From Lachnospiraceae bacterium (GTDB lineage: Bacteria; Bacillota; Clostridia; Lachnospirales; Lachnospiraceae): 64,000 nucleotides of DNA. This document shows, in pieces, positions 7,502-15,900 of the stretch (position 1 is the stretch's first letter; each line of letters starts with the position of its first letter). A model generated the notes under the pieces. That model had not been told where the DNA came from. It worked only from the letters and a program-made list of their open reading frames with translations, and ran no database searches. Where the stretch lies: contig JAMPGL010000013.1 of assembly GCA_023663945.1 (NCBI GenBank), positions 1 through 64,000 on the forward strand. The letters run 5' to 3'. Position numbers and translations under genes: made by a program.

Positions 7502-8041
7502 CTATATTTCAATCACTGCCGCTTCCTGCTTTACATAGGGCAGAAACTTTCGGGTTATTAGTTCCGTTTTTATTTTCATATATCCTGTGGTAGTCCCGTC
7601 ACTGCACCCATAATATTCCTCCTGTAGCACTTCCTTGTCCAAAACCACTTTGACATTGCGCGCAGATTCTAAGAGCATGCTGAATATGGTAGCGGCTCCA
7701 ATTTTTGTGCCCAGCACAGCCTCCATTTTTTCGACAGGGGCAAAGGATACACGGGATATTCCCAGTGCACTGCTGAAATCTTTTGAGTGAAAGGGCTTAT
7801 TTCCCTTCGTGATAAAAAGATAAAATTCTGTCTGCTGTCTATTGCACAAAAACAGTGTCTTTACCATATTCATATCTAATTTTTGGTCAATTTCTACGCA
7901 GTCATCCATGGTGACTGCCTCATCGGTGTCCACACGCTCAAAGGGCAGCTGTAGATCGGATAATGCCTGATAGACCTTTTCCTGCAAAGGAGTTTTGTAG
8001 CCGGCTGGCACCGTCTGTTGGATTTCACTGACATAAAACAT
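7502..8041 (-). CDS. YbaK/ProX-type aminoacyl-tRNA deacylase
   Basis: 179 residues with the YbaK/prolyl-tRNA-synthetase-associated fold: an N-terminal LQLPFERVDTDEAVTMDD segment, the conserved Lys in VKTLFLCNR, FYLFITKGNKPF, and the loop VLGTKIGAATIF where the substrate pocket lies, then YYGCSDGTTTGYMKI. ProX proteins hydrolyse Ala-tRNA-Pro made in error by prolyl-tRNA synthetase. The exact substrate here is inferred. Pairing with proB is noteworthy: one gene makes proline, the other protects its tRNA from mischarging. AAAGAGGGAAAAAC precedes the start. The intergenic region to the divergent LysR gene (8042-8169) is 128 bases. Confidence 0.85.
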   Translation of the reverse strand: MFYVSEIQQTVPAGYKTPLQEKVYQALSDLQLPFERVDTDEAVTMDDCVEIDQKLDMNMVKTLFLCNRQQTEFYLFITKGNKPFHSKDFSSALGISRVSFAPVEKMEAVLGTKIGAATIFSMLLESARNVKVVLDKEVLQEEYYGCSDGTTTGYMKIKTELITRKFLPYVKQEAAVIEI

Positions 8042-8169
8042 GTTTTTCCCTCTTTTCCTTGTATTTGATGCGTATTTAGTGTAAGATAAACAGAAAGATT
8101 TGAAAAGCGAATATTTCTTATGATATGTATGAGGATTTTTGATGTAAATAGAAGGGCGGATATAGAATT

Positions 8170-9048
8170 ATGGATGGAAATGTGCAAAAATATTTGGCGT
8201 TTGTGAAAACAGTGGAGTGCGGGAGCTTCACAAACGCGGCGGAAATTTTGTCTTATTCGCAGTCAGGCATAAGCTATATGATAAGTGATTTGGAAAAAGA
8301 GTGGAATGTTTCCCTGCTGGAGCGCGGCAGGGGCGGCGTGAAGCTGACTTCTGACGGGATGAAACTGCTTCCTTATGCGCAAAGGGTCTGTGAGGAATAT
8401 TTGAAGCTCCAAATGCAGGTATCAGAATTAAACGGGCTTCACTCAGGATTAATCCGCATTGGCACGTTTTCAAGCGTGGCAACCCACTGGCTTCCCCATA
8501 TCATCAAGCGATTTCAGGCGGATTATCCCAACATAGACTATGAGCTGCTGCTGGGAGACTATACAGAGATAGAAAACTGGATTTTGGAAGGACGCGTTGA
8601 CTGCGGTTTTTTGCGCCTGCCTGCTCATGCAGAGCTGGAAACAATCTTTTTGGAGCAGGATAAGCTTCTTGTGGTTTTACCCCAAGACCATCCGCTTGCC
8701 GACTGCGGGCTTTTTCCAGTCAAAGCGTTGTGCGATTATCCTTTTATGCTGTTAGAGAAAGGCGCAAAGGCGGAAGTATCCGAAATCTTTGAAAAATGCG
8801 GGCTTACTCCTCAAATCCGCTTTACAACATGGGATGACTACGCGATTATGTCAATGGTGGAAAACGGATTAGGAATCAGCATTCTCCCACAGCTTATTTT
8901 ACAGCGCATTCCTTACCAGATTATCACGAAAGAGCTGGATGTCCCGGCATACCGCAACATTGGGCTGGCTATGCGGAGCAAAAAGAACAGTTCCTTAGCG
9001 GTTAAAAAATTTTTGGAATATATTCAGTATCGTTATCCCATTCTTTAA
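8170..9048 (+). CDS. LysR-family transcriptional regulator
   Basis: 292 residues. N-terminal winged helix-turn-helix (about 5-63): FVKTVECGSFTNAAEILSYS, then SGISYMISDLEKEWNVSLLERGRGGVK-like recognition region. The effector-binding domain (about 90-290) has LIRIGTFSSVATHWLP and the typical MVENGLGISILPQ. It resembles the clade that acts on amino-acid or small transporter genes. The gene is divergent from ProX-proB, and LysR proteins usually regulate the divergent neighbour from the shared spacer, so proB control is the simplest guess. The start has AGGGCGG ahead of it. The stop is 2 bases from the convergent J-domain gene stop. Confidence 0.92.
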   Translation: MDGNVQKYLAFVKTVECGSFTNAAEILSYSQSGISYMISDLEKEWNVSLLERGRGGVKLTSDGMKLLPYAQRVCEEYLKLQMQVSELNGLHSGLIRIGTFSSVATHWLPHIIKRFQADYPNIDYELLLGDYTEIENWILEGRVDCGFLRLPAHAELETIFLEQDKLLVVLPQDHPLADCGLFPVKALCDYPFMLLEKGAKAEVSEIFEKCGLTPQIRFTTWDDYAIMSMVENGLGISILPQLILQRIPYQIITKELDVPAYRNIGLAMRSKKNSSLAVKKFLEYIQYRYPIL

Positions 9049-9050
9049 AA

Positions 9051-10058
9051 TTACAGTGACTGATACTGCCTAAGCAGCTGTCCAATCTGCATATTCAGGC
9101 TTTCGGGCATGCCGTTTTGATTTTTATCACACAGCTTGAGCCAAAGGTCGAGATTCTGATAATTTACAGCGGACGCTTTCCGTGGCTGCTTTTCGGCTGT
9201 TTGTATTTTGACCTTAACTCTTTTTTGCTCAAAAAGAGGAATCACAACGTAATAGAGACGGTCGTCTGCAAAGGAGAGGTATCCCGATTCCCGTCCGGCA
9301 TTGTCCTTTAAATACAGCTTGTGCTGTCTGATTTTAGAAGGATAAAGCGTTTCGCCCGTCTTTCGGGGAACGGCTTTATCCGGCATTTCCAGCATAGCCT
9401 GAATGTAAAAGATGCGGTTTCCGTCTAAATCAGCCCTTTCTTCCTTTGCCAATTCTTTTAACAGGTTGGTTCCGGCGATAAACTGCTGTGCCAAAAGATA
9501 GGTAAGCTCTGTCTGGAACTGACGGCGGACTGCAGGCGTATGTTCCCTGTTTAGAGAAGTCTCCGCCTTGTCCAATAACCGTTTACTGCACTGGTACATG
9601 CTGAGCAGAAACAGCGAAAAATCCTCTTCCGTTGTCCACAGATATTTCCCCTTTGCAGCGCAGAAATTTCCATAGACGGTGCCATCGGATTCTTCGGCGT
9701 ATTGCAGGATTTCCCTTTCCGTGTAGGCATGTTCATTGACAGGAGCATTCCAGACAGAAGGCTGTCTGTGGTTCGGATGTGGCTCTTTAGTTTGGCAATT
9801 GACGGTTTGGCGGGGCTCTGTGCGGGCACTGGAGGAAAGCTTTTCTTTCAGAATTGAGTAGGCACGGTTAATCTCCTGAGCCGTGCAGGCACATTCTTTT
9901 TGCATAAAAGGGAGCTTTGGAGAGGGCATCTGCTGTGCGGCATGAATGCCGGAGTCCGGATGAACCTGCATCATAAGTTCCCGGTATTTCTTTTTCAGTT
10001 CATGGAGGGTGATTCCCGGCATAAGCCCAAGAATCCGGTATGCATCTTTTTCTGTCAT
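9051..10058 (-). CDS. J-domain (DnaJ-like) protein
   Basis: 335 residues. Residues 3-70 form a J domain: DAYRILGLMPGITLHELKKK, the diagnostic HPD triad in MQVHPDSG (about 32-39), then a helix ending YSILKEKL. There is no Gly/Phe region, zinc finger or client domain of a full DnaJ, so it is a specialised (class C) co-chaperone that should recruit DnaK through HPD. The rest (100-335) is unknown and mostly helical with basic stretches near the end. The RBS AAAAGGAG is directly preceded by a run of nine C on the coding strand (10077-10085), see that entry. The next gene upstream, TSUP, is on the same strand but separated by a large hairpin. Confidence 0.88.
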   Translation of the reverse strand: MTEKDAYRILGLMPGITLHELKKKYRELMMQVHPDSGIHAAQQMPSPKLPFMQKECACTAQEINRAYSILKEKLSSSARTEPRQTVNCQTKEPHPNHRQPSVWNAPVNEHAYTEREILQYAEESDGTVYGNFCAAKGKYLWTTEEDFSLFLLSMYQCSKRLLDKAETSLNREHTPAVRRQFQTELTYLLAQQFIAGTNLLKELAKEERADLDGNRIFYIQAMLEMPDKAVPRKTGETLYPSKIRQHKLYLKDNAGRESGYLSFADDRLYYVVIPLFEQKRVKVKIQTAEKQPRKASAVNYQNLDLWLKLCDKNQNGMPESLNMQIGQLLRQYQSL

Positions 10059-10076
10059 AACGCAGTGCTCCTTTTC

Positions 10077-10085
10077 GGGGGGGGG
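10077..10085 (-). repeat. Nine-base C tract (G on plus strand) ahead of the J-domain gene
   Basis: The tract is G9 on the plus strand. It lies just upstream of the RBS of the J-domain gene (ATG at 10058), in the 5' untranslated or promoter region. Homopolymers of this length can slip in replication, so expression could vary; a single sequence cannot show variation. Confidence 0.6.
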
Positions 10086-10117
10086 TTGGGAAATATTTAT
10101 GATAAATACAGGATAGT

Positions 10118-10220
10118 TATAGTAAACGACATAACTAATTGCTCATTCCGGCTCTTGCAAAAGCCATATGTGCAAGCTTTTACAAGGCCGAAATGGCAAT
10201 TATTAATGTCGTTAACTATA
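10118..10220. repeat. 103-bp imperfect inverted repeat (large hairpin)
   Basis: The left arm begins TATAGTAAACGACATAAC (10118-10135) and continues with TAATTGCTCATTCCGGC to about 10164; the reverse complement of the right arm begins TATAGTTAACGACATTAAT (10220 back to 10202) and continues AATTGCCATTTCGGCC. The loop is about 11 bases (near 10165-10175). The right end includes the stop codon of the TSUP gene. No T run and no ORF. The arm ends carry the same core as single copies at 11054, 11261, 12905 and 22321. Confidence 0.8.
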
Positions 10221-11033
10221 GATAAGCAATCCGGCAAGCTGTTCCCGATAATTCAAAATCAGCATAAGTGCACCGAGAACCGTCAAAATAGCGCCGGTTG
10301 CCAGACCGACAGTGCGGTTATTCACTTTATTGGCAAACTGGGCGGAAACAATGGAAGCGGTGGTTGCGGTTACGATACAGATAAGCAACACATCCCAGCG
10401 CTCTAAGGCAATGGAAGGATCAATCATAATATGGCTGACCGATGCAATCAGCGCGGTAAAAGTCATAATAAATGTGCTGGTGCCGACAGCGGGCTTTCTG
10501 CCCATGCCCAAAAAGGCGGTAAACACAACTAACATCATCATTCCGCCGCCGGAGCCTACAAAACCTGTGCCAAACCCAATGGTCAGCCCGAAGAACAGAG
10601 AAATAGCGATACCCTTCCAATCGAGCCCAGAGCCGTCTGCAACAGTTTCTTTGCGTTCCGTATCAGGCTTTAGCAAAAACCGGATTCCAATAAAAAAGGT
10701 AAGAAATAAAGAGAAGCCTCCCAGGACAACATTTCCTGCCGACCATGCCGCAAAACTGCCTGCAATGCACATGCCTATGATACAGGTAAGCATAATCCAG
10801 CCGCGTTTTAAGTCAATATTTTTATGGCGGATGTAAATGCTTGTCGTGACAGCGGAACCGAGGACATCGGATGCTAAAGCAATCGCTGTAGCGTGATAAG
10901 CGCCTGTCTCCCCGGAAAAGGAGGGGCACAGCACAATCAAGATAGGCACCATGACGGTAGCGGCAGAAAGCCCTGCAAGCCCGGTGCCGATTCCGGCGCC
11001 TAAAGCGGCAATTATGTACCAAATGTATTCCAT
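10212..11033 (-). CDS. TSUP (TauE/SafE) family membrane transporter
   Basis: 273 residues from ATG 11033, preceded on the minus strand by AGGAGG with 6-base spacing; a longer frame to 11099 runs through the repeated motif and is rejected. About eight hydrophobic segments are visible in two similar halves: one starts GAGIGTGLAGLSAATVMVP, the other FGTGFVGSGGGMMMLVVF. This pair of Gly-rich repeats is the TSUP signature. The family exports or imports sulfur-containing or organic anions such as sulfite and sulfoacetate; the substrate here is not predictable. The stop codon lies inside the 103-bp inverted repeat. No sulfur-metabolism gene is near. Confidence 0.9.
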   Translation of the reverse strand: MEYIWYIIAALGAGIGTGLAGLSAATVMVPILIVLCPSFSGETGAYHATAIALASDVLGSAVTTSIYIRHKNIDLKRGWIMLTCIIGMCIAGSFAAWSAGNVVLGGFSLFLTFFIGIRFLLKPDTERKETVADGSGLDWKGIAISLFFGLTIGFGTGFVGSGGGMMMLVVFTAFLGMGRKPAVGTSTFIMTFTALIASVSHIMIDPSIALERWDVLLICIVTATTASIVSAQFANKVNNRTVGLATGAILTVLGALMLILNYREQLAGLLIYS

Positions 11034-11053
11034 GGAACGCCTCCTGAATAGTT

Positions 11054-11071
11054 TATAGTAAACGACATAAC
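11054..11071 (-). repeat. Copy of the dispersed TAGTAAACGRC motif, upstream of the TSUP gene
   Basis: TATAGTAAACGACATAAC reads on the plus strand at 11054-11071, 20 bases upstream of the TSUP start. It is flanked to give TATAG...CTATA ends and GTTTA-TAG-TAAAC. It is identical over 18 bases to the left end of the hairpin at 10118. Confidence 0.75.
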
Positions 11072-11121
11072 TATATTTTTGATAAACGAATTTTACCATA
11101 GGATGAAAAATGGCGCAATGC

Positions 11122-11170
11122 CAAAGTCAAAGGTCTAAACCAGCCTTAGCTGGTTCTAAGCATGACTTTG
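11122..11170. repeat. Nested hairpin in the 11034-11359 intergenic region
   Basis: Outer arms CAAAGTCA (11122-11129) and TGACTTTG (11163-11170); inner arms AACCAGC (11138-11144) and GCTGGTT (11149-11155) around CTTA. It is followed by ACTCGCTGCTCGCGGG. No T run, so not a standard terminator. It could be a short interspersed repeat or part of an untranslated RNA. The rest of this 326-base gap holds the motif copies and the promoter of the DUF3737 gene. Confidence 0.6.
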
Positions 11171-11229
11171 ACTCGCTGCTCGCGGGAATAAATAGGTTTC
11201 AGCTATACAAATAGATAAGCTGTAAATAT

Positions 11230-11276
11230 TTGCTATTTCAAGCCCATACCATTATAATAGTAGTAAACGGCATAAC
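11230..11276 (+). promoter_or_regulatory. Promoter of the DUF3737 gene with the dispersed motif at the start site
   Basis: -35 TTGCTA (11230-11235), 17 bases, -10 TATAAT (11253-11258). Three bases later comes a motif copy TAGTAAACGGCATAAC (11261-11276), which would cover +1, the place of a repressor operator or of a conserved initial transcript. Confidence 0.6.
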
Positions 11277-11359
11277 AATTTGCTTTTATGGAAAAGGCTT
11301 TACCTATTTTGACACTGCACGCAGTGCTTTTCTTTTTATAATGAGGAGGTAATCACGAA

Positions 11360-12196
11360 ATGAGAGTGATTGAAAATCAGACTTTTGACATGGAGAGGGC
11401 GCTTTACGGGAGCGACGGCGTGATAGTGAAAAACTGTTCCTTTGACGGCCCCGCAGACGGTGAGAGCGCGTTTAAGGAAGGACGGAATATTGAGGCGGAA
11501 CATTGCTATTTTAATCTTCGTTACCCTTTCTGGCATGATGACATCTTAAAAATCAGAGATTCAGAGATGACAACGGCGTGCAGGGCGGCGTTGTGGTATT
11601 CTAATCAGATTGAAATTACCGATACAAAGATGCATGGAATCAAGGCGCTTCGGGAATGCGGTGACGTGCGGATTGAAAACTGCGACATCATCTCCCCGGA
11701 GTTCGGCTGGTCAGTGAGCAGCATACAGATGCGCCGTACTACGGTGCAGAGCGAATATTTTATGATGCGCTCCGCAAACCTGAATTTTGAGGAAGTGCAG
11801 CTGAAGGGCAAGTATTCCTTTCAGTATATCAAAAATGCTGTTTTTGAAAACTGCGCCTTTGACACCAAAGATGCATTCTGGCATTCTGAAAATACTACCG
11901 TGAAAAACAGTGTGGTGAAGGGAGAATATCTGGCGTGGTATTCCGACGGGTTAACGCTGATCAACTGCAAGATTATCGGAACACAGCCGTTGTGTTACTG
12001 CAAGAATCTGAAATTGGTCGATTGTGAGATGATTGACACGGATCTTGCTTTTGAGAAATCCCATGTGGAGGCGGTGCTTACCAAGCCGATCATCAGTATC
12101 AAAAACCCCATGTCCGGTCGGATTTACGTGCCGGATGTGAGGGAGATTATCATGGATGATGAACAGGCAGAAGGGGAAGTGATTCTTCAGGGGTGA
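11360..12196 (+). CDS. DUF3737 family beta-helix protein
   Basis: 278 residues, the usual family length. The start ATG has GAGGAGG with good spacing. The sequence is a chain of short beta-strand repeats with the pattern (hydrophobic)-x-(N/D)-C-x-(F/I), for example VIVKNCSFDGP, IEAEHCYFNL, VRIENCDII, AVFENCAFDTK, LTLINCKII and LKLVDCEMI, spaced about 20 residues. This is a right-handed parallel beta helix of the pectate-lyase type, with Asn/Cys ladders. There is no signal peptide, so it is cytoplasmic and unlikely to be a secreted lyase. The function is unknown. It is a single-gene unit with its own promoter (11230). Confidence 0.88.
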   Translation: MRVIENQTFDMERALYGSDGVIVKNCSFDGPADGESAFKEGRNIEAEHCYFNLRYPFWHDDILKIRDSEMTTACRAALWYSNQIEITDTKMHGIKALRECGDVRIENCDIISPEFGWSVSSIQMRRTTVQSEYFMMRSANLNFEEVQLKGKYSFQYIKNAVFENCAFDTKDAFWHSENTTVKNSVVKGEYLAWYSDGLTLINCKIIGTQPLCYCKNLKLVDCEMIDTDLAFEKSHVEAVLTKPIISIKNPMSGRIYVPDVREIIMDDEQAEGEVILQG

Positions 12197-12277
12197 TTCT
12201 TACTTTGGTGATGCTCAGCAAGGCTGCTGACTGAAATGGAACTGTCATGAAAAACAAGAAAAACCTCAGCAGAAATA

Positions 12278-12307
12278 TTGTATTCTGGGAGTCATTTGTG
12301 GTATAAT
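12278..12307 (+). promoter_or_regulatory. Promoter of the 12396 gene
   Basis: -35 TTGTAT (12278-12283), 18 bases, -10 TATAAT (12302-12307). A small hairpin TCAGCA-AGGC-TGCTGA (12213-12228) behind the DUF3737 stop may be a weak end of the previous transcript. Confidence 0.5.
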
Positions 12308-12395
12308 CTTACATCATATGAAGAAGACGGTATGGGTTACATCATGGCGTTTTCCCATCCCATACCATCGAAAGTATTGCAAAGGAGATAGAAAC

Positions 12396-12827
12396 ATGGC
12401 AAAACTTATCATAACGGTTGAAGGTGGAAAAATAACACAAACATTGAACTTCCTGGACAGGAATATCAAGGACAACAGATATGTCTACGGAAACGGGAAT
12501 GAATCAGGAATTATGAGCGATCCGGAAGAGATTTACGAGGATGTTCCGGAGTGTGAGCGGATAACAGAGAGCTACCATGAGCTGTTGGAAGCTGTCAATT
12601 TAGGGAAAAGCCAAATTACCACGATCATGCGCCAGCTTAACGAACTGGAAAAGGAGATGGATCCTTATGTGGTTCCCAAGCCAGAGAGTGCCAGAGAGCA
12701 TGTGATCGCCTTAAATAATGAAGATTTAATGAAGCTTTCCGAAGTAAATGGGGATCTTCCTGTTGACACTGACCAGCAGGTGGAAGATGCGATTAAAAAC
12801 CTGATACATAGAATTATGATCAGATAA
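12396..12827 (+). CDS. Small soluble protein of unknown function upstream of a hybrid kinase
   Basis: 143 residues from ATG 12396 with AAAGGAG (12381-12387) ahead; an earlier in-frame ATG (12318) has no ribosome site. Starts MAKLIITVEGGKITQTLNFLD, has an acidic centre (SDPEEIYEDVPECERIT) and a predicted helix ELLEAVNLGKSQITTIMRQL. No signal peptide, membrane helix or known motif. A terminator-like hairpin lies behind it (12870-12905), so it is probably not strictly co-transcribed with the kinase at 12981, though read-through is possible. I do not recognise the family. Confidence 0.65.
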   Translation: MAKLIITVEGGKITQTLNFLDRNIKDNRYVYGNGNESGIMSDPEEIYEDVPECERITESYHELLEAVNLGKSQITTIMRQLNELEKEMDPYVVPKPESAREHVIALNNEDLMKLSEVNGDLPVDTDQQVEDAIKNLIHRIMIR

Positions 12828-12869
12828 AGCATTTTAAGTTCAGCAAAAGCATACAAGCCTGAGAGTGAG

Positions 12870-12905
12870 AGACCGGAGAGCCTGGGAGGTTTATACCGGT
12901 CTTTT
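12870..12905 (+). terminator. Probable terminator
   Basis: AGACCGG (12870-12876) pairs with CCGGTCT (12896-12902), followed by TTTTA. The loop is 19 bases, so it is moderate in strength. The dispersed motif starts in its tail. Confidence 0.5.
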
Positions 12906-12922
12906 ATAGTAGGCGGCATAAT
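12905..12922 (+). repeat. Variant copy of the dispersed motif, upstream of the hybrid kinase
   Basis: TATAGTAGGCGGCATAAT at 12905-12922, followed by AAATTTTT, matches the 11261 copy (TAGTAAACGGCATAAC) with three changes. It is 59 bases ahead of the kinase start. Confidence 0.5.
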
Positions 12923-12980
12923 AAATTTTTGAGATTGACAGACAAAACTTGAGAGAAGTTTATCAAGGAGGATATTTATT

Positions 12981-15900
12981 ATGAAAAAAAGAAAATTAGT
13001 GCCGGAAATTGTATTTGCCTTTGTCCTTCTGGCGGCTATCATCGGCTTGTTTCAGTGGTATGCCAATGAGAACCGGGTGCGCATGGAGGAGCGCAACAAA
13101 AACTATGCGGCGAACGCTGCACAGATTAAGGCGGATCAGATTGACAAGGAGCTGAGCAATGCCAGAGGCAGGATCAGAACCTATGCTTATTTTGTGGGGC
13201 AGGGTCTTGCTGAACCCACAGTCACGGTAGACATGCTGCAGGCAATAGAAGAAAATTCTGCGTTTGACGCACTCTTTTTTACCGATGCGGACGGGATCGA
13301 CCACGCTTCGGACGGGCGCACGGCGGATGCGGCAAACCGGACTTTTTACCAGTATGGAATAAAAGGGGAAAGCGGCATTGACATTATCTATAGCTCGGAT
13401 TTTTTTGATGAGACGATGGCGTGCGTTTATACCCCGCTCCGGTATCAGGGGGAGATTATCGGGGTAATCCGGGGAGTGTATCTGGCTGAGGAATATCTGC
13501 GGGACATGCTTTATACCACTTATTTTGGTGAGGCGGCGGATGTTTTTCTCTGTACGCCGGATGGAAGGACGGTTGCAAGTTCCGGGGAGAATGTTTATTC
13601 AGACCATCTGCTTGCGGAATTGTGTCAGGCGGGCATTATTGACGAAGAGACGGCGGCATCGGCGGAGGAGGTGTTTGCAAACGGCGGAACGGGCGCGTTT
13701 GTCTGCTCCGCAGAAAGTAAGACAAACAATCTCTGCGTAACTTCCCTGTCTGCGAATGATTTAGTGCTGGTGCAGACATTTCCGGAGAGTGTCACTCAGC
13801 GCATGATCCGGACGGAAAACATGGTGGGAATCCGGTTAGAAGCAGCCCTTATCGGTATGTTTGTGTTATATATCATTGTGCTGATTGTCCGTTCAACGCG
13901 TGAAAAGAAAATTTTGGAGAAGGAAAACAGGGAGATGGGTTATATTACCGATGGCGTGACCACCCTGTTTACTCGGTTTGCGATGGTTGATTTTGAGACG
14001 GACACTTATCAATATCTGGCGGGAACCAAGCCGGAATACGGTGATGTTGCAGTCAGTGGAAGCTATGATGCGCTAAAGAGGCATCTCTGCTCTATTTTGC
14101 ATGAGGATGAGGATCGGGAGGAATTTGCAGAGCAGATTTCGAAAGAGACTTTGATTAAAGCGATGGCGGAGCACAATGATGTGCGGTTTGAATGTCATGT
14201 CCAGCGCGGCGGTCAGGTCTTTTGGGAGCATATCAATATTATCTGTCTGGAGCGGAAGGAGGGCGTGCCGGTTAAGGTGCTCTTCACCCGGCAGGACATT
14301 ACGGAGATCAAAGAGAAGGAACTGCGCATTCAGGCAGAAATGGCAGTTGCGGATCGAAAGGAAAGGCAGTACCGGATTGCCATTACTTCCAATGCTTTCA
14401 GCACCTTTGAGTTTAATTTGACGAAGGACTGGATTGAGCAGGATATTATCCGCATGGAGCACGGGGAACCGGTGTCCCTGCTCAAACGGGCGGGGCTTTC
14501 TGCGCCGTGCAAGGCTTCGGAATGTTTTGAGAGATGGAAAGCGTTTGTGCTTCCGGAATCCGCAGAGGATTATGCCGGAATGGTAAATATCGAAAGCCTG
14601 AAAGAGCACTTTGAACGGGGCGATGCGGAAGTGGATGTGGATTATTGGGGCAGAAGCAACGAAGGAGATATGTGCATCCGTCAGTCCTTTATCATGACTA
14701 GGGACAAAGATTCCGGAGATATTATGGTTATGGTGGTGTCCAAGGAGATTACGGAGCAGGTGCGCAGGCAGAAAGAACAGACCGAGGCCCTGCAGGATGC
14801 CCTGATGCAGGCACAGCATGCAAACCGTGCCAAGACCACCTTCCTTTCCAATATGTCCCACGATATTCGGACGCCCATGAACGCCATTATCGGTTTTGCA
14901 ACGATTGCGGCGAGCCATATTGACAATAAGGAACAGGTGAGAGACTGTCTGCAGAAGGTTCTCTCTTCCAGCAATCATCTGCTCAGTCTGATTAATGACA
15001 TTTTGGACATGAGCCGGATTGAAAGCGGAAAGGTTCAGATTAAAGAGCAGGAGTGCAATATTTCTGAGCTGATGCACAATCTGGTGAATATTATTCAGCC
15101 TCAGGTAAAGGCAAAGCAGCTGGAATTGTTTATTGACACCTTTGAGGTTGCTAATGAGGATGTGATAGCGGACTCCCTGAAATTAAATCAGGTATTTATC
15201 AATCTGTTGAGCAATGCCGTCAAATATACGCCTGCGGGAGGAACCATCTCTTTCCGCATTATGCAGAAGACCACTTTCCGGCATGGATACGGCGATTATA
15301 TTTTCATTGTCAAGGATAATGGAACCGGAATGTCCAGCGAATTTGTGGAACATATCTTTGAACCTTTTGAGCGTGAGACGACAGCAACGCAGTCGGGCAT
15401 TCAGGGCACGGGGCTTGGGATGGCAATAACCAAGAATATCGTAGAAATGATGAACGGCACGATTTCTGTTGAGAGTGAGCCGGGCAAGGGCAGTACCTTC
15501 ACGGTAGAGATCAGCTTAAAGCTGCAGGATGTGGAAAAGAATGCGGAAGAGATTAAGGAGCTGGAGGGCTTACGGGCACTGGTTGTGGATGACGATTTCA
15601 ATATCTGCGACAGCGTCAGCAAGATGCTCAAAAAGATTGGCATGCGTTCTGAGTGGACCACGTCGGGCAGAGAAGCCGTTTACCGGGCAAAGCTGGCTCA
15701 CGAGGAAGGCGATACTTACCATACTTATATCATTGACTGGCAGATGCCGGAGACCAGCGGAGTGGAGACGGCACGAAGGATTCGGAGCGTGGTAGGGAAA
15801 GACGCGCCTATTATCATCTTGACTGCTTACGACTGGACGGACATTGAGGAGGAGGCGCGGAAAGCCGGAGTTACGGCGTTCTGTGCAAAACCGCTCTTTA

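Noticed and set aside
14073..15077. 334-residue minus-strand ORF inside the hybrid kinase
   Set aside because: It is the antisense shadow of the conserved kinase core; the plus-strand frame carries all the motifs.
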